From Psychroflexus curvus (GTDB taxonomy: Bacteria > Bacteroidota > Bacteroidia > Flavobacteriales > Flavobacteriaceae), in the NCBI RefSeq assembly GCF_020164585.1, contig NZ_JAIQZF010000002.1:310001-374000 (forward strand): DNA of 64,000 nucleotides, in the 5' to 3' direction. Positions within the stretch are counted from its first letter, which is position 1; each line of letters starts with the position of its first letter. A model generated the notes under the pieces. The model did no database searches. It was not told the DNA's origin and worked only from the letters and a program-made list of their open reading frames with translations. Shown piece by piece: positions 45,738-54,265 of this stretch. A program made the translations under genes and the position numbers.

Positions 45738-46748
45738 ATGGGAAAGTTTGAAAAATACTTGACCCTGTGGGTGATTTTGGCGATTATCACAGGTATTGGA
45801 ATAGGAAGATTAGCAGGAGATTCCATAGAATTTTTGAGTGATCTGGAAGTAGCCAAAGTGAATATCCCCGTGGCTATTTTGGTGTGGATGATGATTTACC
45901 CCATGATGGTTCAAATCGATTTTTCCTCTCTCAAAAATGTGACCAAAAACAGTAAAGGTATTGGACTTACTTTAGTCATTAACTGGCTTATCAAGCCGTT
46001 TACGATGGCCTTTTTCGCATGGTTATTCTTAGACCAGATCTTTAGTGCTTACCTGAACCCAGAAGACGCTCAGCAATATATCGCCGGCGCCATTATTCTG
46101 GGAGCTGCGCCTTGTACAGCTATGGTATTTGTGTGGTCTTATTTAACCAAAGGTGATGCAAACTATACATTAGTACAGGTTTCTTTAAACGACTTGATTT
46201 TGCTTGTGCTTTTCATCCCGATAGTCAGACTGCTTTTGGGCGTGACCGATATTGAAATTCCTTACGATACCTTAATTTATTCGGTGCTAATTTTCGTGGT
46301 GATTCCCCTGACAGCAGGCTATATTTCTAATAAATATCTGATCAGAAAGTATGGCTTAGAATGGTTTGACTCTGTCTTTCTGGCAAGATTGAAACCCATG
46401 TCCATGATGGCATTGATTACTACTTTAGTCTTATTATTTGCTTTTCAGGGTCAGAGAATTCTGGATAACCCCTTTGATATTTTATTGATTGCAGTACCGC
46501 TAACCATTCAAACCTACTTTATCTTTTTTATCACCTGGTTTATTGGTCGGTATTTGAAGCTAAAGCATAGTGTTTGTGCACCATCAGCTATGATTGGAGC
46601 CAGTAATTTTTTTGAACTGGCAGTTGCCGTGGCAATTTCACTCTTCGGCTTAAATTCCGGTGCCTCTTTGGCAACAGTAGTTGGTATTCTTATAGAAGTT
46701 CCAGTCATGTTATCTTTAGTTGCACTGGCAAATAAGTGGAGGTATTAA
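45738..46748 (+). CDS. acr3: ACR3-family arsenite efflux transporter
   Basis: A 336-residue, ten-helix arsenite pump of the ACR3 (BASS superfamily) type, which expels arsenite with the proton gradient. The essential Cys is present as Cys126 in LGAAPCTAMVFVWS, and the second conserved region NFFELAVAVAIS lies in the C-terminal half. Length is usual. It follows the DUF6428 gene by 146 bp and slightly overlaps the N-terminal reading frame of the phosphatase-like reductase. Confidence 0.94.
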   Translation: MGKFEKYLTLWVILAIITGIGIGRLAGDSIEFLSDLEVAKVNIPVAILVWMMIYPMMVQIDFSSLKNVTKNSKGIGLTLVINWLIKPFTMAFFAWLFLDQIFSAYLNPEDAQQYIAGAIILGAAPCTAMVFVWSYLTKGDANYTLVQVSLNDLILLVLFIPIVRLLLGVTDIEIPYDTLIYSVLIFVVIPLTAGYISNKYLIRKYGLEWFDSVFLARLKPMSMMALITTLVLLFAFQGQRILDNPFDILLIAVPLTIQTYFIFFITWFIGRYLKLKHSVCAPSAMIGASNFFELAVAVAISLFGLNSGASLATVVGILIEVPVMLSLVALANKWRY

Positions 46749-46783
46749 TTTTAAAATCTAATCCTAATCAAACACCCTGCTAT

Positions 46784-47425
46784 ATGTTTCCTAAAATTGA
46801 AAAGCTTTGTCGAAAATTTGAAAATGAACGCGGGTTAATTTCAGCAGAAAGAAAAACTGTTTTGAAAACGATAGCAACGGCGATAGACTCAGAAATTGAA
46901 AAAAAGGGCAAAGCCAGACTGGTTTATATCTGCACTCATAATTCCAGAAGGAGTCATTTTGGACAGGTTTGGGCCAATGTAGCTGCAGAGTTTTACGGAA
47001 TATCGGCTCTGATTGAGGCTTTTTCTGGAGGCACCGAAGTCACTGCCCTGCATCCGAATTCTGTGACAGCGCTTAAGGCGATGAGTTTTGAAATCACATC
47101 AAATTCGGTTGGAACCAACCCAAGGTATAAAATCAAATTTGGTGAAGGCTTGTCCACCAGCTGTTTTTCTAAAGTGTATGAGGCTTCTGAAAATCCACAA
47201 AAAGACTTTTTAGCCATCATGACCTGTTCGCATGCCGATGAAAATTGCCCTTTTATCCCAGGCGCTACCAAAAGATTTGCCACGCCTTATGGCGATCCTA
47301 AAACCTTTGATGAAACCAGTTTCCAGGATGAAAAGTATCTGGAGCGTGCTTTGGAAATAGGAAGAGAAGTGTGCTATATGATGTCGTTATCTGCTTCAAA
47401 AAAAGATAATGCTTATGGTTGCTAA
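46784..47425 (+). CDS. Low-molecular-weight phosphatase-like arsenate reductase
   Basis: A protein of about 213 residues of the low-molecular-weight protein tyrosine phosphatase superfamily, found in ars operons. The P-loop is CTHNSRRS with Cys50 and Arg56, a CX5R catalytic site. Unlike the ArsC of Gram-positives the second and third redox Cys are not in the usual places, but other Cys (TSCFSK, TCSHADENCPF) are present. The ATG at 46784 was preferred to 46736 because family members begin MFPKI. It probably reduces arsenate to the arsenite exported by ACR3. Confidence 0.82.
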   Translation: MFPKIEKLCRKFENERGLISAERKTVLKTIATAIDSEIEKKGKARLVYICTHNSRRSHFGQVWANVAAEFYGISALIEAFSGGTEVTALHPNSVTALKAMSFEITSNSVGTNPRYKIKFGEGLSTSCFSKVYEASENPQKDFLAIMTCSHADENCPFIPGATKRFATPYGDPKTFDETSFQDEKYLERALEIGREVCYMMSLSASKKDNAYGC

Positions 47426-48352
47426 ACTAGTTAAGACCAGTAAAGCACTTATCCAATATAAATTCATAATCACAAGTTGTTTTATGATGGTTTTGAATCT
47501 TCCCTGGATATAAAATTTCCTCATGGATTTATATAAATAGAAGACGTAAACCAATAACCAAATCCATACGCTTATAAAGTCAATCATAAAGACTAAAAAC
47601 AGCAGTATTAAAAAAACCGTTTGTTAGTTATAATTGAAAATGAGGTGATGCGTGTAAGGGATTTTTCTTCTTACATAAAGCAAAGTATTGAAAAGGGTAA
47701 ATAACGGGATAAAGAAAAAGAGAAAAAAAGGAAACTTAGGGAGAAGAAAATTTACAAATCCTGTGGGATTTTCAATAAGTCGGGTATAGCCAAACATAAA
47801 CTCAAATTTTACTCTGTTTATCATGGTATCCTCCATTCCAAGAGCTTGTATCGCTTCGGAATAGTTGGTTTTTGGATGTTCCTCGATGTAATTTATGATT
47901 TTTGAGTCGGATAAATTGGTCACAAAATCCAAATTATTGTTGGAGATTTCAGGCTTATTCTTTAACTCTTTTTCGGACGATATTTTAATATCTCTGAGTT
48001 CTTCGCGATTGATCCAGCTAACAACTAAAAAGAAAATAATGGCGGTACTTATAAAAAACCGGAAAGGATTGACATAACTAATACGTTTCCCTTGAATGTA
48101 TTCTAAGCTAAGTTTTCCAGGCGAGCAGGCGAGTGCACTTACAGATTTTCTAAACCGGGAGTCGTAAGCCACTAATCCTGAAAAAAACTCTTCTAAAAGC
48201 TGTTTTAAACTTAGTTTTTTGGAGGAATTCTTTTGCCCACAATTTGGACAATAACGATCTGAAATATCAAGTGTGTGACCACAGTTTAAACATTTTTCTG
48301 TCCTGTATTGAAAACGTTTTGGTCTTGGATTAAGTTTTAGCCTAAGTTTCAT
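47396..48352 (-). pseudogene. DUF3667 membrane protein gene interrupted by an in-frame TAA
   Basis: The first 242 codons (48352-47627) encode a DUF3667 protein: an N-terminal zinc ribbon (CLNCGHTL... CPNCGQK), a basic segment, and membrane helices. It stops at TAA (47624-47626) right after HHLIFNYN. The same frame then continues for 76 codons (about 47396-47623) with the expected remaining helices and the family ending (IWLLVYVFYLYKSMRKFY, IQGRFKTIIKQL). So one base change or a readthrough event splits an approximately 318-residue protein. The small downstream open frame alone should not be called a gene. Its 3' end overlaps the arsenate-reductase gene by 30 bp. Confidence 0.8.
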
Positions 48353-48453
48353 GTCTTTAAAAAACTGATATAAATTGCATGACTATTGTTTTGTATTATC
48401 TAAATTAATCATATAATTTAACATTGTTTAGGAAATCGTTTTATTAATTTTTG

Positions 48454-48466
48454 ATAGTATTACTAT
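48454..48466. promoter_or_regulatory. Candidate TetR-family operator 1
   Basis: ATAGTATTACTAT, a perfect inverted repeat around one base, ends directly before the -7 element of the tetR promoter, a classic repressor position. Confidence 0.45.
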
Positions 48467-48474
48467 TATATTTG
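48467..48474 (+). promoter_or_regulatory. -7 promoter element for the tetR-ABC-hlyD-tolC operon
   Basis: TATATTTG matches the consensus exactly, 18 bp before the tetR ATG. The -33 element is weak. Confidence 0.5.
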
Positions 48475-48478
48475 CGAT

Positions 48479-48491
48479 CTTAATTATTAAG
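48479..48491. promoter_or_regulatory. Candidate TetR-family operator 2
   Basis: CTTAATTATTAAG, a perfect inverted repeat around one base, ends one base before the tetR ATG, so a bound repressor would block transcription near its start. Confidence 0.4.
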
Positions 48492-48492
48492 T

Positions 48493-49167
48493 ATGCATAA
48501 CTTGCTATCCAATTTAAGGGTTGACATCAATTCTAATCTTTACCTAAAAGATCCGGAAAGTTCGTCTCTGGGTATTAATATTGTCAAGTCCAGTATAGAT
48601 CTTATTGATCTGCATGGTATTGAAGAGTTTAATTTCAAGAAATTAGCCAAAGAAATAGGCTCTACAGAAAGTTCCATTTACAGGTATTTCGAAAACAAGC
48701 ACAGGCTTCTTTTATATATTTCCTCCTTGTATTGGGGAATTATGGAGTTTCAGGTTGTAGTGCAAACCAGCAATATGTTTGATGACATGGAGAAATTGCT
48801 GAAAGCCTTGGAAACTTTATTCAGCACTCCACAAACAAAATGTACATCTTTTCAGGTTGAAGGTCAGAAACTGAGGCATATTCTCAATTCTGAGTTTGTA
48901 AAGGCCTATCATCACAAGCTTGTAGATGAGGAAAATGAAGCTGGATATTTCAGTATTTACAAGCGTTTATCTTCGCGATTATCGGGTATGATTGCAGCTG
49001 TCAATACAAATTATAGGTACAGCAATAGCTTATCATCTCTCATCATAGAAGGTTCGCTAAATCAGTTTTTCCTGTCAGAACATTTTCATAATTTAACCGA
49101 TTGTCATTCAAAAGATAATTTGTATTTATTCTACAAAGATTTATTGACCAAAACCTTAACCTCTTAA
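48493..49167 (+). CDS. TetR/AcrR-family transcription regulator
   Basis: A 224-residue protein whose N-terminal third carries the TetR helix-turn-helix (FNFKKLAKEIGSTESSIYRYFENK, split here as two parts: FNFKKLAKEIG and STESSIYRYFENK), followed by an all-helical ligand domain with no clear resemblance. TetR proteins repress neighbouring efflux genes until a ligand binds. It precedes an ABC/HlyD/TolC unit by 3 bp and has two palindromes at its own promoter, so it is likely the autorepressor of this operon. Confidence 0.88.
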   Translation: MHNLLSNLRVDINSNLYLKDPESSSLGINIVKSSIDLIDLHGIEEFNFKKLAKEIGSTESSIYRYFENKHRLLLYISSLYWGIMEFQVVVQTSNMFDDMEKLLKALETLFSTPQTKCTSFQVEGQKLRHILNSEFVKAYHHKLVDEENEAGYFSIYKRLSSRLSGMIAAVNTNYRYSNSLSSLIIEGSLNQFFLSEHFHNLTDCHSKDNLYLFYKDLLTKTLTS

Positions 49168-49170
49168 CTT

Positions 49171-50832
49171 ATGGCAACTGATACTAAAACTCCATGGATA
49201 AGATTGGGCAGATTATTAAATCTGGAGAGAAAATCTGTTTTTAAAATCCTCTTTTATGCTGTTTTTGCCGGCCTTGTTGAGTTAGGTCTTCCTTTGGGTA
49301 TACAGGCTATTGTAAATATAATAGTTGGCGGAAGTTTTAATGCCTCTGTCATCTTGCTTACCGGTGTCGTTCTTTTTAGTGTTGCATTTGGTGGTGTGTT
49401 AAGGTATATGCAGCTTAGGATAGGTGAAGATTTGCAACAGCGTATTTTTGCCCGGTCTTCATTTGAGCTTATTTACAGGTTTCCAAAAATGAAATATTCA
49501 GCTCTACAAAATGAGTACCCGCCAGAGCTTGCCAATCGGTTTTTTGATGTGATGACTATACAAAAGACACTGCCAAAGTTGCTTATCGAATTTTCCAGTG
49601 CGTTCATTCAGATTGGTTTCGGTCTTATCTTGCTGTCTTTATACCATCCGTTTTTTGTCTTTTTTGGATTTTTATTGATTTTACTGTTTTATGTCATTTT
49701 CAAGCTTTCTCTAAAAGAGGGAGTGAAAGAATCTTTACACGAATCCAGCTATAAGTATAAGACGGCGCATTGGATTCAAGAGGTAGCCAGAAGTATTGAA
49801 GGCTTTAAGGTTTCAGAGAGTTTTTCTTATGCTTCTCAGCGAAACGATGAGACAAGTTTGAAATATTTGAATGCCAGAGAAAAGCACTTCCGGGTGTTGA
49901 GGTTTCAATTTTTTAAAATGATTGCCTTTAAGGTGATTGTAGCTGCTGCTTTATTGATTGTTGGCGGACTGTTGGTGATAAATCAGCAAATGAATATCGG
50001 ACAGTTTGTTGCAGCCGAAATTATTATTGTTTTAATGATCAACTCTGTTGAAAAGCTGATTCAGGGCTTAGAAGACCTTTATGTGCTTATTGCTGGTTTA
50101 GAAAAATTAGGCAGAGTCACAGATATACCTATAGAAACTCAAGGAGGAAATAAACCTTTAGATAAAACGCAAGATTTCATTTTTGAATACAAGAATATCA
50201 ATCTAAGTTTGGGGAATGAAAAAGTTTTAAAGGATGTCAATACTAAAATTTATCCTAACGACTCCATTCTGGTGCAGGGAACCCCTGGATCGGGCAAATC
50301 GACTTTACTGAGGGTTTTGGTGGGTTTAATCGATAATATCGAGGGAAATATTTTTATAAATGATTTTAATCTAAAGAATATTGACCTTACTTATTTTAGA
50401 GATTTTGCTGGCCATTATTTTCCTAGTAATCAAACTTTTGAAGGGACTATACTTGAAAACATAACCCTGAATAATCCAAGCATTTCGATGGATTATGTTC
50501 AATTATTAGTTAAGAAATTAGAGCTAAGTGAATTTGTGAAATCACAGGAGAAAGGACTGCACACCATGATATACTCTGAGGGCAGGCAGTTACCTTATAC
50601 CATCAACAAGAAAATTATGATTGCAAGAGCAATTGCTTCCAAACCTAAATTACTTGTGTTGAAAGACCCTACTCAGGATTTAATGGAAGAGGAGTCCAGG
50701 AAAATAATCGATTTTCTATCTGGACCAGACAGAACCTGGGCTTTGGTGGTGGTAAGTAGCAAACAGATTTGGAAAGATAAGTGCAATCGTTTTTTCTATC
50801 TGGAGAATGGCAAAATGACAATAAACGAATAA
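49171..50832 (+). CDS. ABC transporter permease-ATPase with degenerate nucleotide-binding domain
   Basis: A 553-residue half-transporter of the type I secretion/exporter class: six-helix membrane domain to about residue 315 and a nucleotide-binding domain after it. Walker A is intact (GTPGSGKST, 370-378). Other catalytic elements are altered: the Q-loop is FPSNQ instead of a P-Q pair, the signature is LPYTI where LSGGQ is expected (473-478), Walker B reads LVLKDPT rather than LDEPT, and the switch His is replaced by Ser (SSKQ, about 529-532). There is no C39 peptidase domain. It is followed 2 bp later by a HlyD adaptor and then TolC, so it forms a tripartite exporter. Confidence 0.85.
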   Translation: MATDTKTPWIRLGRLLNLERKSVFKILFYAVFAGLVELGLPLGIQAIVNIIVGGSFNASVILLTGVVLFSVAFGGVLRYMQLRIGEDLQQRIFARSSFELIYRFPKMKYSALQNEYPPELANRFFDVMTIQKTLPKLLIEFSSAFIQIGFGLILLSLYHPFFVFFGFLLILLFYVIFKLSLKEGVKESLHESSYKYKTAHWIQEVARSIEGFKVSESFSYASQRNDETSLKYLNAREKHFRVLRFQFFKMIAFKVIVAAALLIVGGLLVINQQMNIGQFVAAEIIIVLMINSVEKLIQGLEDLYVLIAGLEKLGRVTDIPIETQGGNKPLDKTQDFIFEYKNINLSLGNEKVLKDVNTKIYPNDSILVQGTPGSGKSTLLRVLVGLIDNIEGNIFINDFNLKNIDLTYFRDFAGHYFPSNQTFEGTILENITLNNPSISMDYVQLLVKKLELSEFVKSQEKGLHTMIYSEGRQLPYTINKKIMIARAIASKPKLLVLKDPTQDLMEEESRKIIDFLSGPDRTWALVVVSSKQIWKDKCNRFFYLENGKMTINE

Positions 50833-50833
50833 G

Positions 50834-52204
50834 ATGCTGGATATATCAAAACTTAAACTGAACGACAAAGTTGATTTATCTAAGTATAAGTCAATGCAAT
50901 TTACCTTTCAAAAAGATCGTTTTTTGACTTTCAATAAGATCATGACCATCTTAGGAATAGTCCTTTTTGCCATACTGTTTCTCCCATGGACGCAAATCGT
51001 TCAGGGCAAGGGTTATGTTACCGCTTTAAACCCAAGTCAGAGAGCTCAATCAATAGAATCTGCTATTGCCGGTAGAATTGAAAAATGGTACGTGAAAGAA
51101 GGGCAGATCGTGAAAAAAGGTGATACTATTTTGCATATTTCTGAGGTAAAAGATAAATTTTTTGACCCACAACTTCTCACTCGAGCTCAATCCCAAATCA
51201 CCGCAAAGAATTTTTCTTATGAGTCTTATATCGAAAAAGTAAAATCTTTAAATTTTCAAATTGAAGCACTTAAAGAAGAACGAAAGCTTAAGCTAGAGCA
51301 AGCCAGGAACAAATTGATGCAGGCTAACCTGAAAGTGGAGAGCGATAGCATAGAGTTGGAGGCAGAGAAAACTCAGATAAATATTGCGGAACGTCAGTAC
51401 GAACGGACAGAAAGTCTTGAAAAAGAGGGACTGAAAGCCGTTACAGACCTCGAGGAAAAACGATTAAAACTTCAAAACAGTCAAGCCAAGCTGGTTTCTC
51501 AGAAAAATAAATTATTGGCCAGTAGAAACGAGGTTATAAATGCGCGTATAGAAATTTCGAGTATAAAGGCCAATTACCAGGAAAAAATATCAAAAGCTGA
51601 AAGTGATAAGTTTACGGCCCTTTCAGGTCAATTCGACACAGAAGCTCAGCGTACCAAGTTAGAGACAGAATTTTCCAATTATAGCGTGCGTTCCGGAATG
51701 CGCTTTATCACCGCTCCGCAAGATGGCTTTGTTAACAGAGCCCTGCAGAGTGGAATTGGAGAAACTTTTCCTGCTGGAACTCAGGTGGTGAGTATTATGC
51801 CAACTGATTTAGATCTTGCTGTAGAAACTTATGTAGATCCAATAGATTTGCCCTTGTTGCATCCCGGGGAACCAATACGCCTTATTTTTGACGGCTGGCC
51901 TGCTATCTTCTTCTCGGGCTGGCCCAATTTATCTTACGGAACTTATGGGGGTAAAATTGTAGCTGTATCCAGAACAATGGATCCTAAAAAGGGAAAATTT
52001 CGGGTATTGATAGAAGAAAATCCAGAAGAAGAACCCTGGCCAGATGTGATACGCGCCGGCTCTGGAGCCAGGACTATGGCCTTGCTTGATGATGTGCCTG
52101 TATGGTATGAAATCTGGAGAAAGATCAATGGCTTTCCACCAGATTACTACATGCCTCAAGATTCAAATACAAACGAAAACAAGAATCAAAATTCCAAAAA
52201 ATGA
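50834..52204 (+). CDS. HlyD-family periplasmic adaptor (membrane fusion protein)
   Basis: A 456-residue adaptor that bridges an inner-membrane ABC exporter and an outer-membrane channel. It has a short cytosolic N-terminus, one membrane helix (about 35-52), a lipoyl-like half (IEKWYVKEGQIVKKGDTILHI), a long alpha-helical hairpin of Lys/Glu/Gln-rich coiled coil (about 120-260), the second lipoyl half (ITAPQDGFVNRAL) and a beta-barrel domain. It starts 2 bp after the ABC gene and overlaps the TolC gene by four bases. Confidence 0.9.
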   Translation: MLDISKLKLNDKVDLSKYKSMQFTFQKDRFLTFNKIMTILGIVLFAILFLPWTQIVQGKGYVTALNPSQRAQSIESAIAGRIEKWYVKEGQIVKKGDTILHISEVKDKFFDPQLLTRAQSQITAKNFSYESYIEKVKSLNFQIEALKEERKLKLEQARNKLMQANLKVESDSIELEAEKTQINIAERQYERTESLEKEGLKAVTDLEEKRLKLQNSQAKLVSQKNKLLASRNEVINARIEISSIKANYQEKISKAESDKFTALSGQFDTEAQRTKLETEFSNYSVRSGMRFITAPQDGFVNRALQSGIGETFPAGTQVVSIMPTDLDLAVETYVDPIDLPLLHPGEPIRLIFDGWPAIFFSGWPNLSYGTYGGKIVAVSRTMDPKKGKFRVLIEENPEEEPWPDVIRAGSGARTMALLDDVPVWYEIWRKINGFPPDYYMPQDSNTNENKNQNSKK

Positions 52205-53619
52205 TTCGTTTCTATCTTTTAGTACTATGCTTATTCTTTAGTATGTTAAGCTTTGCTCAGGAACAACCGGAAAGTATTGATGAAAACGTTCTCGGTCTTA
52301 ATGAGTTTCTTGCTTATGTGAAAGAATACCATCCTATTGCACAACTTGCCAATTTCGAAATCTCTTCCGCCCAGGCCGAATTGTTAAAATCTCGAGGCGC
52401 TTTTGATCCTCAGGTGATGGTGGATTGGAAAAACAAAGAATTTAAAGGATCAGAATATTACGATATTCTCAACTCAACCTTCAAGATTCCAACTTGGTAC
52501 GGTATAGAAGTGAAAGCTGGTTTTGAACAAAATCAAGGCGAGTATTTGAACCCGCAGAACACTGTCCCTAATGATGGCTTGTATAGTGCCGGGATTTCTG
52601 TTCCTGTTGGGCAAGGTTTATTCATCAATCAAAGAATGGCAGATGTAAGACAGGCTAAAATCATGCAGGATTTAAGTCTGGCACAGCGTGATATTCGGCT
52701 CAACCAATTACTGTCTGATGCTGTTTTGGCTTATCTGGACTGGTACCTGGCTAGTCGGGAAGTAAGTCTGTTCAGCGATTTTGTGGGACGCGCAGAAATC
52801 AGATTTGAAGGGATAAAACAAAGTGCACTTGCTGGTGATATTCCAACTATAGATACTTTGGAAGCAGGGATTATTGTTCAAAACAGGAAATTGAGTTTAG
52901 AGCAGTCCAATTTAAAATTGATTAAAAGCCGACTTCAGCTATCCAATTTTCTTTGGTTTGAGGATAATATTCCCTTAGAATTAAATCCTTTTGTTGTTCC
53001 TGAAGATTTGAATGAAAATTCTATTGATCCTGTTTTGGGTACCAATTTACTTCAATTGGAAAACTTTGTTTTAGAAGAGCATCCTAAAATAAAGGCGTTA
53101 GATTTTAAAATTGACAGACTGGAAGTCGAACGGCGTCTGAAGGCTGAGATGCTGAAACCTCAGTTGGATTTGGAATACAACTTCATCAACGAACGTGTTG
53201 GGCAGTTTGAAAATTTTAATACTAACGACTATAAGGCGGGTCTATTTTTTAAACTTCCTCTATTTTTAAGAAAAGAACGCGGGAATTTGAAACTGGCAAA
53301 AATCAAAGTCAATGAAGCACAGCTGGATTTGGATTATGAGTCGCTTCAGCTTCAGAATAAAATCCAGGCTTCCCGAAGTGAAATCCTATCTTATCAGAGA
53401 CAGCTCACTACCTTCCAGTCTATTGTGACAGATTACGCCAGTTTGTTACGAGGTGAGGAAAGAAAGTTCAGTTTTGGTGAAAGTTCTGTTTTCCTTTTGA
53501 ATTCCAGAGAAGTAAGCTTGATAGATTCGAGACTGAAAGAAATTAAAGTCTTTGAAAAACTGCTTAAATCCAAAGTTCAGCTTTTTAATGTTCTGGTAAA
53601 TGAGGTTAGCGTAGACTAG
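52201..53619 (+). CDS. TolC-family outer-membrane efflux protein
   Basis: A 472-residue TolC-like channel with a signal peptide ending MLSFAQ and two structural repeats rich in long helices and short strands. The first includes EFLAYVKEYHPIAQLANFEI and PVGQGLF; the second has LVLEEHPKIKALDFKI-like text. It should trimerise to form the exit duct of the ABC/HlyD exporter. Its ATG overlaps the hlyD stop by four bases. It is convergent with ribE, with one base between the stop codons. Confidence 0.9.
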   Translation: MIRFYLLVLCLFFSMLSFAQEQPESIDENVLGLNEFLAYVKEYHPIAQLANFEISSAQAELLKSRGAFDPQVMVDWKNKEFKGSEYYDILNSTFKIPTWYGIEVKAGFEQNQGEYLNPQNTVPNDGLYSAGISVPVGQGLFINQRMADVRQAKIMQDLSLAQRDIRLNQLLSDAVLAYLDWYLASREVSLFSDFVGRAEIRFEGIKQSALAGDIPTIDTLEAGIIVQNRKLSLEQSNLKLIKSRLQLSNFLWFEDNIPLELNPFVVPEDLNENSIDPVLGTNLLQLENFVLEEHPKIKALDFKIDRLEVERRLKAEMLKPQLDLEYNFINERVGQFENFNTNDYKAGLFFKLPLFLRKERGNLKLAKIKVNEAQLDLDYESLQLQNKIQASRSEILSYQRQLTTFQSIVTDYASLLRGEERKFSFGESSVFLLNSREVSLIDSRLKEIKVFEKLLKSKVQLFNVLVNEVSVD

Positions 53620-53620
53620 T

Positions 53621-54214
53621 TTACTGAGATTTCAGTTCCATCAAACGCTTCACGTATTTACCAATCACATCAAATTCGAGATTGACAACATCCCCTTTTT
53701 TCAAGGTTTTGAAAGTGGTGTTCTCGTAGGTATACGGAATGATGGCTACGCTAAATTCATTCAATTTTGAATTGACTACCGTAAGACTTACACCATTGAT
53801 TGTAATGGAGCCCTTTTCAATAGTCACATTCATGAGTTCCGGGTCGTAAGAAAACGTAAATTCCCAGCTTCCATCTTTGGTTTCTGCGCGTTGGCAGATC
53901 GCCACCTGGTCCACATGTCCCTGCACTATATGTCCATCCAGATGGGCATTCATCTTCATCCCTCTTTCCAGATTGATGAGGTGGCCTTCTTTAAGGTGCT
54001 TAAGATTGGTTTTATTCAGGGTTTCGTCTATGGCAGTTACTTTATAAGTGTCATTTTCGATATCAACCACCGTCAGACAGACACCGTTATGAGCTACACT
54101 CTGATCAACTTTTAACTCCTCAGCAAGATTGGCTTTGATCGTATAATCTATATTTCCTCCAGAAGTCTCAATTTTAGTGATACTCCCTACTTCCTCAATA
54201 ATACCTGTAAACAT
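53621..54214 (-). CDS. ribE: Riboflavin synthase alpha subunit
   Basis: Riboflavin synthase dismutates two lumazine molecules to riboflavin and a pyrimidine. The 197-residue protein starts MFTGIIEEVGSI and has two lumazine-binding repeats, each with a conserved SVAHNGVCLTV- and GSITINGVSLTV-like core. Length is normal. It is divergent from pdxA, with a shared 51-bp promoter region, linking the synthesis of two cofactors. Confidence 0.96.
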   Translation of the reverse strand: MFTGIIEEVGSITKIETSGGNIDYTIKANLAEELKVDQSVAHNGVCLTVVDIENDTYKVTAIDETLNKTNLKHLKEGHLINLERGMKMNAHLDGHIVQGHVDQVAICQRAETKDGSWEFTFSYDPELMNVTIEKGSITINGVSLTVVNSKLNEFSVAIIPYTYENTTFKTLKKGDVVNLEFDVIGKYVKRLMELKSQ

Positions 54215-54232
54215 AATTGTAGATTATTTCGT

Positions 54233-54255
54233 TACCTTTGTTTGCTACAAAAATA
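54233..54255. promoter_or_regulatory. Divergent promoters for ribE and pdxA
   Basis: TACCTTTG (54233-54240, + strand) serves pdxA, and CAAAAATA (54248-54255), the inverse of TATTTTTG, serves ribE on the - strand. Both match the -7 consensus and lie within 23 bp, so they probably compete for polymerase. The gap is too short for an FMN riboswitch. Confidence 0.55.
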
Positions 54256-54265
54256 GTGTAATTTT

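Noticed and set aside
47396-47587. Independent 63-residue membrane protein gene
   Set aside because: It is the continuation of the DUF3667 frame after the premature TAA, so it was merged into that pseudogene.
54215-54265. FMN riboswitch upstream of ribE
   Set aside because: The divergent gap with pdxA is only 51 bp, far too short for the conserved aptamer.
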